Assembly: GCA_026393075.1 (NCBI GenBank)
Contig: JAPLAW010000056.1
Location: forward strand, 53,973 to 117,972
Direction: 5' to 3'
Source: Actinomycetota bacterium
Lineage (GTDB): Bacteria > Actinomycetota > Actinomycetes > Nanopelagicales > Nanopelagicaceae
Length of the DNA stretch: 64,000 bases
In this document: piece after piece, positions 1-10,624 of the stretch
How the letters are laid out: each line of letters opens with the position of its first letter
Numbering within the stretch: the stretch's first letter is position 1
The notes under the pieces: model-generated
Databases searched by the model: none
Told to the model about the DNA's origin: nothing
The model's input: only the letters and a program-made list of their open reading frames with translations
Translations under genes and position numbers: made by a program

Positions 1-57
1 GGTATCGAACGGAAGAACAATCCATATTTGATCGAAGCTGCGAGAGCGAGTAGATAA
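1..57 (+). CDS. C-terminal end of a probable MBL-fold hydrolase (partial)
   Basis: Reading frame 1 stays open from the window edge and ends at a TAA whose last A is the first base of the hisS ATG. The visible residues include ERKNNPYL, which resembles the C-terminal E..NP(F/Y)L segment of glyoxalase-II-like metallo-beta-lactamase-fold hydrolases. Such a gene commonly precedes hisS in actinobacteria. Only about 18 residues are visible, so the family call rests on a short motif and synteny. Confidence 0.42.
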   Translation, partial: GIERKNNPYLIEAARASR

Positions 58-1301
58 TGAAATTCCAGGCACCCAAGGGCGTTAGCGAGTATGTACCACC
101 GCGTAGCAACGCATTTGCATGGGTTCGTTCTACTTTAGAAAATACGATCAGCGCTGCTGGTTATCAATTACTTGAGCTCCCAATATTTGAAGATACTGAA
201 TTATTTACCCGCATCGGCGCATCCACAGATGTCGTTTCTAAAGAAATGTATACCTTCGAAGATCGCGGCGGTCGTTCCATCACATTGCGTCCAGAAGGAA
301 CAGTTGGTGCGTTGCGTGCCGTAAACGAACATGGGTTAGATCGTGGTTCGTTGCCAGCAAAAGTTTATTATTGTGGTCCATTCTTTCGGGCCGAACGTCC
401 GCAGAAAGGCCGCTACCGACAGTTTTATTCAATCGGTATTGAAGCGATTGGCACTCATGACGCGGCTCTCGATGCCGAAATTATTGCAATTGCAGATGCT
501 GGTTTTAAGAAATTAGGTTTAACAAAATACCGGCTTGAAATGACTTCGTTGGGTGATGCTGAATCACGTGCGGCACATCGGGTAGACCTAGTGAAATTTA
601 TTGCCGGTCTTGATCTCGATGAAGAGACTAAAGAACGCGCGAAGATAAATCCATTGCGGTTATTTGATGACAAGCGCGAAGAAGTTCGCGACTTGATGGC
701 AAAAGCGCCGATTTTGTTAGATTACTTATCGCCAGAATCCAAAGCTAATTTTGTTGAAGTACAAGAGCATCTAACTGCGATGGGAATCGCCTTTACGATT
801 AATCCACGCATGGTTCGTGGTTTGGATTATTACACCGGAACAACATTTGAATTTGTGCACGAGTTACTTGGGGCGCAATCAGGTATTGGTGGTGGCGGAC
901 GTTACGACGGCCTCATGGGTGAAATTGGCGGCCAAGATATAACTGGGATCGGATTTGGGCTTGGACTCGACCGTGCACTTTTGGCCGTTGAAGCTGAGGG
1001 CGTAGTTATTCCAGATACCTTCGTTAGCGATCTATTTATTATTCCAATGGGAAAAGCTGCTAAATCAGCGGCTCTTAAATATGCAGCCGAACTTCGTGCG
1101 GCGGGTTTTAAAGTTGAGTTGGCCTTTGGCGACCGCGCCCTAAAAACTGCCATGAAGATTGCCGATAAGAGTGGTGCTCGTTATTCACTAGTAATTGGCG
1201 ATGAAGAGATGGCCAGTGGGGTAGTTGAAGTAAAAGAGATGAGCAGCGGTACTACCAACTCGGTTAGACTCGATTCCTTAGCCAGCGCATTGAAGAACTA
1301 A
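57..1301 (+). CDS. hisS: histidyl-tRNA synthetase
   Basis: This class II aminoacyl-tRNA synthetase charges tRNA-His with histidine in the cytoplasm. The 414-residue length is normal for a bacterial HisRS. Motif 2 is visible as [20 protein letters not shown] (about residues 111-130). The HisRS signature [15 protein letters not shown] lies near residue 255, and motif 3 [13 protein letters not shown] near residue 297. The C-terminal 90 residues form the anticodon-binding domain. The ATG overlaps the stop of the preceding frame by one base, so it is probably translated as part of that upstream unit; aspS follows 20 bases downstream. Confidence 0.97.
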   Translation: MKFQAPKGVSEYVPPRSNAFAWVRSTLENTISAAGYQLLELPIFEDTELFTRIGASTDVVSKEMYTFEDRGGRSITLRPEGTVGALRAVNEHGLDRGSLPAKVYYCGPFFRAERPQKGRYRQFYSIGIEAIGTHDAALDAEIIAIADAGFKKLGLTKYRLEMTSLGDAESRAAHRVDLVKFIAGLDLDEETKERAKINPLRLFDDKREEVRDLMAKAPILLDYLSPESKANFVEVQEHLTAMGIAFTINPRMVRGLDYYTGTTFEFVHELLGAQSGIGGGGRYDGLMGEIGGQDITGIGFGLGLDRALLAVEAEGVVIPDTFVSDLFIIPMGKAAKSAALKYAAELRAAGFKVELAFGDRALKTAMKIADKSGARYSLVIGDEEMASGVVEVKEMSSGTTNSVRLDSLASALKN

Positions 1302-1321
1302 AGGAAAGCTAGGTAGCTAAA

Positions 1322-3070
1322 TTGATCCGTACACACGGGGCAGGCACAATCCGCAAGAGCCAAGTTGGGCAGACCATCACGTTGGCTGGTTGGGTTGCGC
1401 GCCGCCGCGATCATGGCGGAGTTGCCTTTATAGATTTTCGCGACGCCACTGGTTGGGTCCAAGTTGTTATCCGCGATGAAGCCATCGCAAATATGTTGCG
1501 CGCTGAGTGGTGCTTAAAGATCACTGGTGTGGTTTCTGAACGCCCAGCTGGAAACGAAAACACCAATGTTGCCACTGGCGAAATCGAGATTATGGCCGAT
1601 GAAGTCATTGTGTTGAGCGAAGCTGCGGCTCTGCCGTTCCCGGTCGATAGCGGCGATGAAGCGAATATTTCGGAAGAAGTTCGGTTGAAGTATCGATACC
1701 TAGATCTACGTCGCGAAAAGCCTGCGGCGAATTTACGAATGCGATCGAAAGTTACAGCTGCGATCCGCCGCGTTATGGATGCCGAAGAGTTTCTAGACAT
1801 TGAGACGCCTTACCTAACTCGATCTACGCCAGAAGGTGCTCGTGATTTCCTGGTTCCGGTTCGCCTGCAGCCTGGTTCTTGGTACGCGCTTCCGCAATCA
1901 CCACAGTTGTTCAAGCAATTACTAATGGTTGCCGGCATGGAGAAGTACTACCAAATTGCTCGCTGTTTCCGCGACGAAGATTTCCGCGCTGATCGACAAC
2001 CAGAATTTACGCAACTCGACATTGAAATGTCTTTTATCGATCAAGAAGACATTTTGGTGATTGCCGAGAAGATCGTTTCGACAGTTTGGCGCGAAACTGT
2101 TAACTACGAGATCCCATTACCGCTCAAGCGAATGACGTATGCCGATGCGATGGCAGATTATGGTTCCGATAAACCAGATCTTCGTTTCGGTCAGAAGCTA
2201 ATTGAACTTACTAATTTCTTTAGTGAAACACCTTTCCGCGTATTCCAAGCACCTTACGTTGGCGCAGTTGTAATGCCTGGGGGAGCAGATTCACCTCGTC
2301 GAGAGCTAGATGCATGGCAAGACTGGGCTAAAGCACGGGGCGCAAAAGGATTGGCTTATATTTTGGTAAATGCAGATGGCACCTTAGGTGGCCCAGTAGC
2401 TAAGAATCTTTCTGAGAAAGAGTTAGCTGGAATAGTTGCCGCAGCTAGTGCGGCAAATGGCGATGCAATTTTCTTTGCGGCCGGTGAACGCGCTGCTTCG
2501 CAGAATTTGTTAGGCGCAGTTCGTAATGAAATTGGAAAGCGTTGCAATTTGATTAATGAAGGCGCTTGGGAATTTCTCTGGGTTGTAGATGCACCAATGT
2601 TCGAACCGACAGACGGCGGCGGATGGACTGCGGTTCACCACCCATTTACTGGTCCAAAACCAGAGTTTGCTGCGACGTTTAAAGATGATCCAGCATCAGC
2701 TCTGGCCTATGCCTATGACATTGTTCTAAACGGCACTGAATTAGGTGGCGGGTCTATTCGTATTCATGATCGCAATATGCAAAAGCAAGTCTTTGAAGTT
2801 ATCGGATTAACTGATGAAGAAGCCAACAGCAAGTTCGGCTTTTTACTGGATGCCTTTAATTACGGACCACCACCACACGGCGGAATTGCTCTTGGCCTAG
2901 ATCGCGTATGCGCACTTCTAAGTGGCTCAGAATCAATTCGCGAAGTGATCGCTTTTCCAAAGACCGCATCTGGTGGCGACCCGTTAACTGGTGCGCCAAC
3001 TCCGATCACACCTGCGCAACGCAAGGAAGCAGCAATTGATTGGGTTCCAGAAGTGGCTGAAAAGAAGTAG
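1322..3070 (+). CDS. aspS: aspartyl-tRNA synthetase, probably non-discriminating
   Basis: Class II synthetase of 582 residues with the bacterial layout: N-terminal OB-fold anticodon domain ([15 protein letters not shown] at the start), catalytic core with [19 protein letters not shown] (motif 2), an inserted GAD domain, and motif 3 [15 protein letters not shown] near the C-terminus. The start is TTG, preceded by AAGGAAAG about ten bases upstream; no ATG fits better. Residue 31 is His (RRDHGGVAF). In characterised bacterial AspRS a His at this loop position goes with the non-discriminating enzyme, which also charges tRNA-Asn for GatCAB amidation. That specificity is an inference. Confidence 0.96.
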   Translation: MIRTHGAGTIRKSQVGQTITLAGWVARRRDHGGVAFIDFRDATGWVQVVIRDEAIANMLRAEWCLKITGVVSERPAGNENTNVATGEIEIMADEVIVLSEAAALPFPVDSGDEANISEEVRLKYRYLDLRREKPAANLRMRSKVTAAIRRVMDAEEFLDIETPYLTRSTPEGARDFLVPVRLQPGSWYALPQSPQLFKQLLMVAGMEKYYQIARCFRDEDFRADRQPEFTQLDIEMSFIDQEDILVIAEKIVSTVWRETVNYEIPLPLKRMTYADAMADYGSDKPDLRFGQKLIELTNFFSETPFRVFQAPYVGAVVMPGGADSPRRELDAWQDWAKARGAKGLAYILVNADGTLGGPVAKNLSEKELAGIVAAASAANGDAIFFAAGERAASQNLLGAVRNEIGKRCNLINEGAWEFLWVVDAPMFEPTDGGGWTAVHHPFTGPKPEFAATFKDDPASALAYAYDIVLNGTELGGGSIRIHDRNMQKQVFEVIGLTDEEANSKFGFLLDAFNYGPPPHGGIALGLDRVCALLSGSESIREVIAFPKTASGGDPLTGAPTPITPAQRKEAAIDWVPEVAEKK

Positions 3071-3120
3071 TTAGACACCTAAGCGGTAGGATTTAGTTAA
3101 TAGTTAACGAAAGGGATGTT

Positions 3121-3486
3121 ATGAGCGCAGGCGGAATTGCCTTAATCATTTGTGCGGTGTCGCTATTTGCGATTGCTGTGGCAGTTGCCTATGCCGTAAT
3201 TCGCTTTGGTCGACTAATTGATGAGGCCAAGGTGTCCCTGAAATCCCTAACTGACGAGACTGTTCCGTTATTAGATGGCGTTACTCAGACTGTGACGTTA
3301 GTTAATGGTCCGCTGGAAAGCTTTAACAAGATCACCAAGAACGTCGAAAACATTTCTACTAAGGCATCTGAGGCAACTTCAAGTTTCGTTGATAAAGGTG
3401 GCCCGGCCCTAAAAATTGCAGGCGCGTTAATGAGCGCAGCAGGAGCATCAAAAAAGCGTAAAGCTAAAAAGACAAAGGCAGAGTGA
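3121..3486 (+). CDS. DUF948-family membrane-anchored protein
   Basis: A 121-residue protein with one N-terminal transmembrane helix (about residues 5-27, IALIICAVSLFAIAVAVAYAV). Then comes an amphipathic, probably helical stretch and a lysine-rich tail (KKRKAKKTKAE). This matches the DUF948 pattern found between aspS and alaS in actinobacteria. The role is unknown; an inner-membrane protein with a cytoplasmic coiled region is the safest description. The ATG has a good ribosome-binding site, GAAAGGG. alaS begins 9 bases after the stop, so the two are likely cotranscribed. Confidence 0.8.
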   Translation: MSAGGIALIICAVSLFAIAVAVAYAVIRFGRLIDEAKVSLKSLTDETVPLLDGVTQTVTLVNGPLESFNKITKNVENISTKASEATSSFVDKGGPALKIAGALMSAAGASKKRKAKKTKAE

Positions 3487-3495
3487 TCAGTAATA

Positions 3496-6171
3496 GTGGA
3501 ATCCGCCGAGATACGTTCACGCTGGCTGCGCTTTTTCGAATCTGAGAACTCTCAAGGTTTAACACATACCGTTGTTCCATCGGCATCCTTGATTGCTGAT
3601 GATCCAAATTTGCTATTAGTAAACGCCGGCATGGTGCCGTTTAAACCGTTCTTTTTAGGCGAAGTTACGCCACCCTATGCACGCGCGACATCAGTACAAA
3701 AATGCGTTCGTACTTTAGATATTGACGAAGTCGGCAAGACAACTCGTCACGCTTCATTCTTTCAAATGTGTGGCAACTTCTCATTTGGTGATTACTTCAA
3801 AGAGGGTGCGATTGCACTAGCTTGGGAGTTATTGACTAAGCCAATTGCTCAAGGCGGTTATGGTTTTCCAGAAGAGAAGTTATGGGTAACTGTTTTCCAT
3901 ACCGATGATGAAGCGGCCGATATTTGGCATCACAAGATGGGTGTTCCAAAAGAGCGAATTCAACGTCGCGGCATGGCCGATAACTTCTGGTCAATGGGTG
4001 TCCCGGGGCCGTGTGGTCCATGTTCTGAAATTTATTACGATCGCGGTCCGGCCTATGGCGCTGAAGGTGGCCCAGTAGCTGATGAAAATCGCTACCTAGA
4101 AATCTGGAACTTAGTGTTCATGCAAAACGAACGTGGCGCCGGTACCAGCAAAGATGATTATCCAATTTTGGGTGAATTGCCGGCAAAAAATATTGATACT
4201 GGTTTAGGTCTAGAGCGCACAGCCGCACTTCTACAAGGTGTCGAAAATATCTACGAAATCGATACCACTATGCAGATTTTGAACATGGCTAGTTCGCTGA
4301 CTGGTATTAAGTACGGCACCGCGGAAAAGTCGGATATTTCCTTACGAGTTATCGCCGATCATGCTCGAACCTCAGCGATGCTGATTGGTGATGGCGTAAC
4401 ACCTGGAAACGAGGGACGGGGCTACGTGCTACGTCGCATGATGCGTCGCACTATTCGCAACATGCGATTACTTGGCTCGCATGATCCGATTATCTCTGAG
4501 TTAACTAGGGCAGCGATTGGTGCCATGGGTCCGCAATATCCAGAGCTAGTTGCGGCACAAGAACGCATCTTGGCTGTGTCAGTGGCTGAAGAAGAAAGTT
4601 TCTTGCAAACACTTAAGAGCGGAACCCAGATTTTCGATTTAGCGGCAACGGCTCTAAAAGCCAAGAAAGTTTCAACTCTAGGTGGCGAAGAAGTATTTAA
4701 ACTGCACGATACCTACGGTTTCCCATATGACTTGACTCTTGAAATGGCGCAAGAAGTAGGACTCCAAATCGATACCGATGGTTTCCATCGTTTAATGAAA
4801 GAGCAGAAAGATCGTGCTAAAGCTGATTCTCGGGCAAAGAAATCTGGGCACACAGATCTATCTCAATACAAGCAGATCGCTGATGGATCTGGCTTATCAA
4901 CTTTCCTTGGCTACACGCACACTGAAGCCGAAAGCAAGATCAATGGTTTGCTAGTAGATGGCGTCATTGCACAAAGCGCCAAGAGTGGCGATGAAGTCGA
5001 AGTAATTCTTGACCGCACACCGTTTTACGCTGAAGGTGGCGGACAGTTAGCTGATGCCGGAATTATTAAACTAGCAAATGGTGCAATTGTTGAAATTGAT
5101 GATGTGCAAGCACCGGTTAATGGTTTATCGGTTCACCGTGGGCGAGTGTTAAGTGGCGAAGTTGCAGTTGGCCAGAGCGCTCTTGCGACTATTGACCAAG
5201 AACGTCGTGATGCTATTTCTCGCGCACACACTGCTACCCACATGGTTCATAAAGCTTTTCGCGAAGTGCTCGGTGAAACAGCTACGCAAGCAGGATCCGA
5301 GAACTCACCAGGTCGCTTCCGTTTTGATTTTCCAGCAACTGGCGCTGTTTCAGATGCGGCCCTTGATGAAGTTGAGTCACGGGTAAATACTTTGTTGCTA
5401 GATAATCTTGAGGTAACTGCGCAGAGCATGTCGCAGGCTGAAGCAAAAGCAATCGGTGCGATGGCGCTATTCGGTGAAAAGTACGGCGATACCGTTCGGG
5501 TTGTAAGTGTTGGCGATTGGGCTCGTGAGCTATGTGGTGGCACACACGTAGCGCGATCTGGTCAATTAGGTGTGGTAAAACTTTTGAGTGAATCATCAAT
5601 TGGTGCTGGCGTGCGACGAGTTGAAGCATTAGTAGGTGTTGACGCCTATAAATTCTTAGCTCGCGAGCATTTGCTTCTGAATTCACTTACCCAGATCATT
5701 AAGGGTGCTCGAGTTGATGAGTTGCCCGAACGAATTAATGACTTGTTAGAGAAAATCAAAGAGATTGAGAAAGAGTTAGCCACGGTTCGTTCCGCCCAAG
5801 CGCTAGGAACTGTCTCAGCAATTGCCGAATCAGTTACCAAAGTTGGCCAAGTTGATTTGATTACCGCCGTCTTACCTGACGGAATCTCTGGCGATGATTT
5901 GCGCACAATTTCTCTTGACCTACGAAATCGTTTTGCGACTTCGGTTATTGCGTTGATCAGTTCAGCAGCTGGTAAATCAGTCCTCGTTGTTGCTGCATCT
6001 GACTCAGCTCGCGCACTTGGCGCTAAGTCAGGCGCTTTGGTGAAAATTGGGTCAGCTGTACTTGGTGGTGGCGGTGGCGGTAAAGATGATTTCGCACAAG
6101 GTGGCGGCACAGATGCCAGCAAAGCAGCCGAAGCGTTGGTTGCAATAACAGCTGCAGTGGCAGCGTTATAA
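3496..6171 (+). CDS. alaS: alanyl-tRNA synthetase
   Basis: Full-length 891-residue AlaRS with an N-terminal class II catalytic domain ([19 protein letters not shown] near residue 92). The editing domain has its zinc ligands visible as [10 protein letters not shown] and CGGTHV. The C-terminal DHHA1 domain ends in the glycine-rich [15 protein letters not shown] stretch. It charges tRNA-Ala and hydrolyses Ser/Gly-tRNA-Ala. Translation starts at GTG, nine bases after the DUF948 gene. The downstream ruvX begins 5 bases after the stop. Both strands carry open frames inside this gene that are antisense or frame-shifted shadows. Confidence 0.98.
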   Translation: MESAEIRSRWLRFFESENSQGLTHTVVPSASLIADDPNLLLVNAGMVPFKPFFLGEVTPPYARATSVQKCVRTLDIDEVGKTTRHASFFQMCGNFSFGDYFKEGAIALAWELLTKPIAQGGYGFPEEKLWVTVFHTDDEAADIWHHKMGVPKERIQRRGMADNFWSMGVPGPCGPCSEIYYDRGPAYGAEGGPVADENRYLEIWNLVFMQNERGAGTSKDDYPILGELPAKNIDTGLGLERTAALLQGVENIYEIDTTMQILNMASSLTGIKYGTAEKSDISLRVIADHARTSAMLIGDGVTPGNEGRGYVLRRMMRRTIRNMRLLGSHDPIISELTRAAIGAMGPQYPELVAAQERILAVSVAEEESFLQTLKSGTQIFDLAATALKAKKVSTLGGEEVFKLHDTYGFPYDLTLEMAQEVGLQIDTDGFHRLMKEQKDRAKADSRAKKSGHTDLSQYKQIADGSGLSTFLGYTHTEAESKINGLLVDGVIAQSAKSGDEVEVILDRTPFYAEGGGQLADAGIIKLANGAIVEIDDVQAPVNGLSVHRGRVLSGEVAVGQSALATIDQERRDAISRAHTATHMVHKAFREVLGETATQAGSENSPGRFRFDFPATGAVSDAALDEVESRVNTLLLDNLEVTAQSMSQAEAKAIGAMALFGEKYGDTVRVVSVGDWARELCGGTHVARSGQLGVVKLLSESSIGAGVRRVEALVGVDAYKFLAREHLLLNSLTQIIKGARVDELPERINDLLEKIKEIEKELATVRSAQALGTVSAIAESVTKVGQVDLITAVLPDGISGDDLRTISLDLRNRFATSVIALISSAAGKSVLVVAASDSARALGAKSGALVKIGSAVLGGGGGGKDDFAQGGGTDASKAAEALVAITAAVAAL

Positions 6172-6176
6172 CGCAA

Positions 6177-6605
6177 ATGTTAAGAGGTCGCCGCATCGCA
6201 TTTGATTATGGTGATGTGCGGATCGGAGTTGCGATTTCTGACCCCGATTCGATTTTGGCATCACCTCTGACCACCCTTTCAAGCGGGGATCCGAAACTCT
6301 TTGCCCAGATCTCAGAACTAATAACTGAGCATGAACCTATAGCCATCTATGTAGGCGAACCAATTAATCTCTCTGGGCAATCAAGTACTTCAGCTCAAAA
6401 AGCCGCAACTTTTGCCGAGAAACTTCACTCCGAATTTGATCTTCCAGTAACCATGATCGATGAACGCCTGTCGACGGTGTCGGCAACGAGCGCGATGCGA
6501 CAAAGCGGAGTTAGCGCCAAGGACGCTCGCAGCAAAATAGATATGGCAGCAGCGGTAGCAATACTTGAGCAAGCTTTAGCTATTGAAAAGGCTAAGCATG
6601 CTTAA
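6177..6605 (+). CDS. ruvX: Holliday-junction-resolvase-like protein / pre-16S rRNA nuclease RuvX (YqgF)
   Basis: A 142-residue RNase H-fold protein of the YqgF/RuvX family. The first catalytic Asp is in IAFDYGDVRIGVAIS, the GEPINLSGQ strand follows, then IDERLSTVSA and the C-terminal KIDMAAAVAILEQAL carrying the last acidic residue. Characterised members mature the 5' end of 16S rRNA. The alaS-ruvX-mltG-aroE order is conserved in actinobacteria and supports the call. Its stop codon overlaps the mltG ATG (ATGCTTAA), so translation is probably coupled. Confidence 0.93.
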   Translation: MLRGRRIAFDYGDVRIGVAISDPDSILASPLTTLSSGDPKLFAQISELITEHEPIAIYVGEPINLSGQSSTSAQKAATFAEKLHSEFDLPVTMIDERLSTVSATSAMRQSGVSAKDARSKIDMAAAVAILEQALAIEKAKHA

Positions 6606-7626
6606 TCGCGAATCATTAAAGCGCTTAAGTATCTCTGGCATCGTGATCCTTGTGTTCACATTAGGATTGCGCGAGATCAATCAAACAGGTGCGAGCTACG
6701 CGAACTTCCCCGATCGTGTGATTGCAGAGAACGAAAAGAGCGTTTCAATTTCTATCCCCACCGGTGCAACAGGTGCCGAGATTGCGGCACTTCTTAAGGC
6801 TGCCGGAGTGGTCGCATCGGCGGAGAGTTTCTTTAGAGCAGCGGTTGCCAATCCAAAGGCTGGATCTATTGCACCTGGCACTCATTCTCTCTCTTTGAAG
6901 ATCAGTGGGAACACTGCGCTTGATCAGCTGTTAGATCCAAAAAGAATCACCGACTTAATCAAGATCGTGGAAGGGGCCTGGAACTCCGAAGTTTTCGCGC
7001 AGATGGTTGCAACTAAAAATTGGTCAACGAATCCGGCTCAATCAGCAAAGCAAGTAGTTCTACCAAAAGGTATTACTGCCCTTGAGGGAGTTCTGTTTCC
7101 CGCGCAATATAGTTTCGCCGAAGGAACCAGCCAAGTAGAAGCCTTGCAAGGTATGGTGAACAGATTCAACGAGGCAATTTCAACGCTAGATTTTGTTGAT
7201 CCAGCTGGGAAATTGAATACACAACAGTTAGTAACGTTGGCCTCATTAGTTCAGGCTGAAGGTGATACCAAGGATTTCGCAAATATTTCGCGAGTCATTC
7301 GAAATAGATTGGCGATCGGAATGCAATTACAGCTCGATTCGACAGTTCACTATTTGAAGAACACACGTGGCGAGATTTACCTAAGTAATAAGTCTACGAA
7401 ATTAAAGTCGCCTTACAACACCTATCAAAATTATGGATTGCCGCCAGCACCTATCGGTAATCCTGGATTAGCAGCTCTTAGGGCTGCGATCTCACCTGCT
7501 GAGGGCGATTGGCTATTCTTCATCACCGTAGCACCGGGTGATACCCGCTTTACCAAGTCATTTTCAGAGTTCAATAGCTGGAAGTCGCTCTACCAAAAGA
7601 ATCGAAAGGCAGGAGCATTCGAATGA
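6598..7626 (+). CDS. mltG: endolytic murein transglycosylase MltG (YceG-like)
   Basis: A 342-residue membrane-anchored protein: short cytoplasmic N-terminus, one transmembrane helix (about residues 12-27), a LysM-like N-domain, and the YceG catalytic domain. The motif LASLVQAEGDTKDFANIS aligns with the E. coli LASIVEKET region that holds the catalytic Glu; the second acidic position of that motif is retained here. MltG cleaves nascent glycan strands to end peptidoglycan polymerisation. I chose ATG 6598, which overlaps the ruvX stop by eight bases, over an upstream TTG at 6583. The gene overlaps aroE by four bases. Confidence 0.92.
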   Translation: MLNRESLKRLSISGIVILVFTLGLREINQTGASYANFPDRVIAENEKSVSISIPTGATGAEIAALLKAAGVVASAESFFRAAVANPKAGSIAPGTHSLSLKISGNTALDQLLDPKRITDLIKIVEGAWNSEVFAQMVATKNWSTNPAQSAKQVVLPKGITALEGVLFPAQYSFAEGTSQVEALQGMVNRFNEAISTLDFVDPAGKLNTQQLVTLASLVQAEGDTKDFANISRVIRNRLAIGMQLQLDSTVHYLKNTRGEIYLSNKSTKLKSPYNTYQNYGLPPAPIGNPGLAALRAAISPAEGDWLFFITVAPGDTRFTKSFSEFNSWKSLYQKNRKAGAFE

Positions 7627-8432
7627 GAACGTTTAATGGCGCGGTTCTCGGCTCACCAATTTCGCATTCACTTTCACCGGTTATACATCAGGTCGCATAT
7701 GAGTGTTTAGAAATCTCAGCAAAGTACACGGCAGTCGAAGTAAAAGGTGGCAGTCTTGCTAAGTATCTCGAATCCACGCCACCGGAATTAAATAGTTTCT
7801 CACTAACCATGCCGCTAAAAGAAGAACTCGTTGATTTAGGATTTCCAACTTCGGAGCTAGCGAAGAGAATCAGAAGTGGCAACACCTTGATTAAAGTTGG
7901 CGATTCCTGGAAAGTGGATAGCACTGATGTGGTCGGTTTCCAACAAGGTGTGGCAGCAAAAACTAATGCTACGTTTCAAAATCTTTTAATTTTGGGCGGG
8001 GGAGCGACAGCTCGAGCTGCGATTGCGGCATTCGACAGTGTTGGCGTGTCAATAGATGTAGCAAGTCGAAGTGAGCATCGCAGTGCAAGTCTGATTAAGT
8101 CGGCGCTCTTCGCACCAGTTTCCGTGATTGGTTTTGATGATCAAGTTAATTGGTCGAAATACGATTTGATCATAAATACTTCACCAGCCGGAGCTGCCGA
8201 CGAATTAGTTGGAAAAATTGCTGGGGCCAGTGCGCTTTTATTTGAATCACTTTACAATCCTTGGCCAACTGCATTAATGGGGTTCTGGCGAAACGTAGGT
8301 CTTGAAAGCATTGATGGGTTAGATCTGTTGGTTCATCAAGCTATTTCGCAGATCTCAATCTTTTCTGGGGCCTCGGTGAAGCGTTCACAACTAGCTCCTC
8401 TTATGCGCGAGGCTGCGTTGAAGCGTTTATAG
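7623..8432 (+). CDS. aroE: shikimate dehydrogenase
   Basis: A 269-residue NADP-dependent enzyme reducing 3-dehydroshikimate to shikimate. The N-terminal shikimate-binding motif is GSPISHSLSPVIHQVAY. The catalytic Lys is in LTMPLKEEL, the partner Asp in STDVVGF, and the nucleotide-binding loop is LGGGATARAAI. The C-terminal GLDLLVHQA segment is typical. The start ATG overlaps the mltG TGA (ATGA). The other shikimate genes begin 500 bases downstream, after a prepilin peptidase gene, as in other actinobacteria. Confidence 0.95.
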   Translation: MRTFNGAVLGSPISHSLSPVIHQVAYECLEISAKYTAVEVKGGSLAKYLESTPPELNSFSLTMPLKEELVDLGFPTSELAKRIRSGNTLIKVGDSWKVDSTDVVGFQQGVAAKTNATFQNLLILGGGATARAAIAAFDSVGVSIDVASRSEHRSASLIKSALFAPVSVIGFDDQVNWSKYDLIINTSPAGAADELVGKIAGASALLFESLYNPWPTALMGFWRNVGLESIDGLDLLVHQAISQISIFSGASVKRSQLAPLMREAALKRL

Positions 8433-8498
8433 GTATTCTTCTACACAGTTCGTAGCATTAAATTCAGTGAGTGAACCACTATTCGCTATTTTGCGTTA

Positions 8499-8915
8499 AT
8501 GGTTATTCAAGTCTTATCAATCATGGTGGCTTTGATCTGGACTGCCTCAGTGATAGTTCGTGATCTATCGACTTTTCAAATATCTAATAGATCGATCCTC
8601 TGGGGCGTTGCACTGCTTTGGCCGGCTTTCTTCTTCTTGAACCTAAGCACCCATTTCAATCTCCTACTTCTGTGGATTTGCATCATGGTCTTAGTACTTG
8701 GATTCACATCACTGATCGGCATGGGTGATGTGAAGCTCGTGCTTCTGCTCGCGCCTTGGATTAATCAAGGGAAAATAGGTACCTCGATCTGGCTATTAAT
8801 AGGTATCTCGTGGCTGCAACTAATCGCAATGTCACTGATACAGCGAAGATTCCCACAACGCATTGCTTTCGCACCAGCCATCTTGCTTGTGGCAGCACTT
8901 AATATGGCTACATAA
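8499..8915 (+). CDS. prepilin peptidase, A24 family, short form
   Basis: A 138-residue integral membrane protein with about four or five hydrophobic helices. The two catalytic aspartates of A24 aspartyl peptidases are visible: RDLSTFQISN near residue 22 and GMGDVKLVLLL near residue 77 (the GxGDxK motif). The N-terminal methyltransferase half of PilD is absent, so it resembles CpaA/TadV-type enzymes that process Flp-type prepilins. A prepilin peptidase between aroE and aroC is also seen in mycobacteria. No pilin or secretion genes lie in this window, so its substrates cannot be inferred. Confidence 0.85.
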   Translation: MVIQVLSIMVALIWTASVIVRDLSTFQISNRSILWGVALLWPAFFFLNLSTHFNLLLLWICIMVLVLGFTSLIGMGDVKLVLLLAPWINQGKIGTSIWLLIGISWLQLIAMSLIQRRFPQRIAFAPAILLVAALNMAT

Positions 8916-8930
8916 AAGGCAATCATCTGA

Positions 8931-8936
8931 GAGAAT
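8931..8936 (+). promoter_or_regulatory. weak candidate -10 box before aroC
   Basis: GAGAAT ends six bases before the aroC ATG, the spacing expected for a leaderless transcript. The box matches TATAAT at four of six positions and lacks the leading T, so it is weaker than the other boxes in this window. No convincing -35 element is visible. Confidence 0.3.
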
Positions 8937-8942
8937 TAGTCC

Positions 8943-10124
8943 ATGCGTTGGTTAACTGCGGGTGAGTCTCATGGTCCAGCCCTCAGTGCGATCATTGAGG
9001 GAATTCCGGCTTCAGTTCAGATTACAACGGCCGATATCGACTACCACTTGGCACGCCGCCGTTTAGGCGTTGGGCGAGGAGCTCGACAGAATTTCGAAGC
9101 GGATAAAGTCACAATTCTTGGTGGAATCCGTTTGGGTCAAACTCAAGGTGGCCCGATTTCGATTCAAGTGGCAAATTCAGAGTGGCCTAAATGGGAAAAG
9201 GTGATGTCGGCCGATCCAGTTCCAGAGGATGAGATTAAAGATTTAGGTCGGAATGCACCACTTAGTCGGCCACGACCAGGGCACGCAGATTTAGTTGGAA
9301 TGCAAAAATATGATTTTGATGATGCTCGTGCAATTCTAGAACGCGCTAGTGCTCGCGAGACTGCGGCACGTGTTGCACTAGGTGCGGTTGCACGCGCTTT
9401 CTTGCAACAAACCTGTGGCATCACTGTCTTAAGTCACGTTTTATCAATTGGCTCAATACGAGTTCCTGAAAATACGCAATTGCCAGTTGAAGGCGACATG
9501 AAACGAATTGATGAAGATCCAGTTCGTTGTGCTGATGCAAAAACTAGCGCGGCTATGATCACTGAAATTGAATCTGCGCATTCAGATGGTGACACGTTAG
9601 GTGGCGTTGTCGAAGTATTGGCATATAACTTGCCGCCAGGTCTAGGTTCGCATGTGCATTGGGATCGTCGTCTTGATGCGCGTTTAGCTGCTGCCATGAT
9701 GGGTATTCAAGCAATTAAGGGTGTTGAGGTCGGCGACGGTTTCACTACCGCCACTCGTCGCGGCTCGGTAGCACACGACGAAATTGAACGCGGCCCAGAC
9801 GGTGCAATTCGGCGACGTACTGATCGCGCGGGTGGAACTGAAGGCGGAATGTCCAACGGTGAAATTTTGCGCGTCCGTGCTGCGATGAAACCAATTTCAA
9901 CCGTACCTAAGGCGCTCGATACCATCGACGTTAAGACTGGTGAAGCTGCTAAAGCAATCAATCAACGCTCTGATGTTTGTGCAGTTCCCGCAGCTGGAGT
10001 TGTAGCTGAAGCAATGGTTGCACTTGTTCTAGCTGAAGCAGTACTTGAAAAATTTGGTGGCGACAGCGTTGGTGAAACTAAACGCAATTTCGAAAGCTAT
10101 ATCGCGCACCTATCGATAAAATGA
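8943..10124 (+). CDS. aroC: chorismate synthase
   Basis: A 393-residue FMN-dependent lyase converting EPSP to chorismate. Signature regions are [19 protein letters not shown] at the N-terminus, [19 protein letters not shown] with the conserved basic residues, [18 protein letters not shown], and the late [11 protein letters not shown]-like and [17 protein letters not shown] segments. It heads an aroC-aroK-aroB-aroQ run whose members overlap by one to four bases. The ATG overlap with aroK (ATGA) suggests translational coupling. Confidence 0.97.
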   Translation: MRWLTAGESHGPALSAIIEGIPASVQITTADIDYHLARRRLGVGRGARQNFEADKVTILGGIRLGQTQGGPISIQVANSEWPKWEKVMSADPVPEDEIKDLGRNAPLSRPRPGHADLVGMQKYDFDDARAILERASARETAARVALGAVARAFLQQTCGITVLSHVLSIGSIRVPENTQLPVEGDMKRIDEDPVRCADAKTSAAMITEIESAHSDGDTLGGVVEVLAYNLPPGLGSHVHWDRRLDARLAAAMMGIQAIKGVEVGDGFTTATRRGSVAHDEIERGPDGAIRRRTDRAGGTEGGMSNGEILRVRAAMKPISTVPKALDTIDVKTGEAAKAINQRSDVCAVPAAGVVAEAMVALVLAEAVLEKFGGDSVGETKRNFESYIAHLSIK

Positions 10125-10624
10125 GTACTCAGATAATTCTGATCGGTCCGCCTGGAGCGGGGAAAAGCACGATTGGACATTCCCTAGCTAAGAAAATGAA
10201 GGTTAAGTTTGCTGATACCGATGCTCTGATTGAGGCGAAACTGGATAAGAAGATCTCTGACATTTTTGTAGATTTAGGTGAGCCAGTGTTTCGCACGGAA
10301 GAACTGATAGTTCTAGCTGAAGTTTTGCAGTCAGACAACGGCGTAGTCTCGCTTGGGGGAGGCGCTCCTATCTCACCGCAAGCTCAAGAATTGTTACGTA
10401 ACAGTGGCGCAACGGTGATCTTTCTTGATATCTCGTTAGGTAAGGCAGCTGCAAGAGTTGGTTTTAATCGCGATCGTCCGCTGTTACTTGGCAATCCACG
10501 TGCTCAATGGAATGAACTAATGAGTTCTCGTCGTCCAATCTATGAGAGTCTCGCGACAGCAGTAGTACCGGTTGATGATCGATCAGTAAATGAAATATGT
10601 GCAGATATTTTGGCGGTAGCCTAA
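10121..10624 (+). CDS. aroK: shikimate kinase
   Basis: A 167-residue P-loop kinase phosphorylating shikimate at O3. The Walker A motif [11 protein letters not shown] is at residues 8-18. The shikimate-binding Asp is in ADTDALIE, the Arg in FRTEE, the glycine loop is SLGGGAP, and the lid carries RPLL. Length is typical. It overlaps aroC by four bases; its TAA shares a base with the aroB ATG. Confidence 0.96.
   Translation: MSTQIILIGPPGAGKSTIGHSLAKKMKVKFADTDALIEAKLDKKISDIFVDLGEPVFRTEELIVLAEVLQSDNGVVSLGGGAPISPQAQELLRNSGATVIFLDISLGKAAARVGFNRDRPLLLGNPRAQWNELMSSRRPIYESLATAVVPVDDRSVNEICADILAVA

Noticed and set aside
5646-6176. A 176-codon minus-strand frame inside alaS
   Set aside because: It is antisense to the conserved C-terminal part of AlaRS and shows low-complexity Ala/Ser/Pro composition with no motif.
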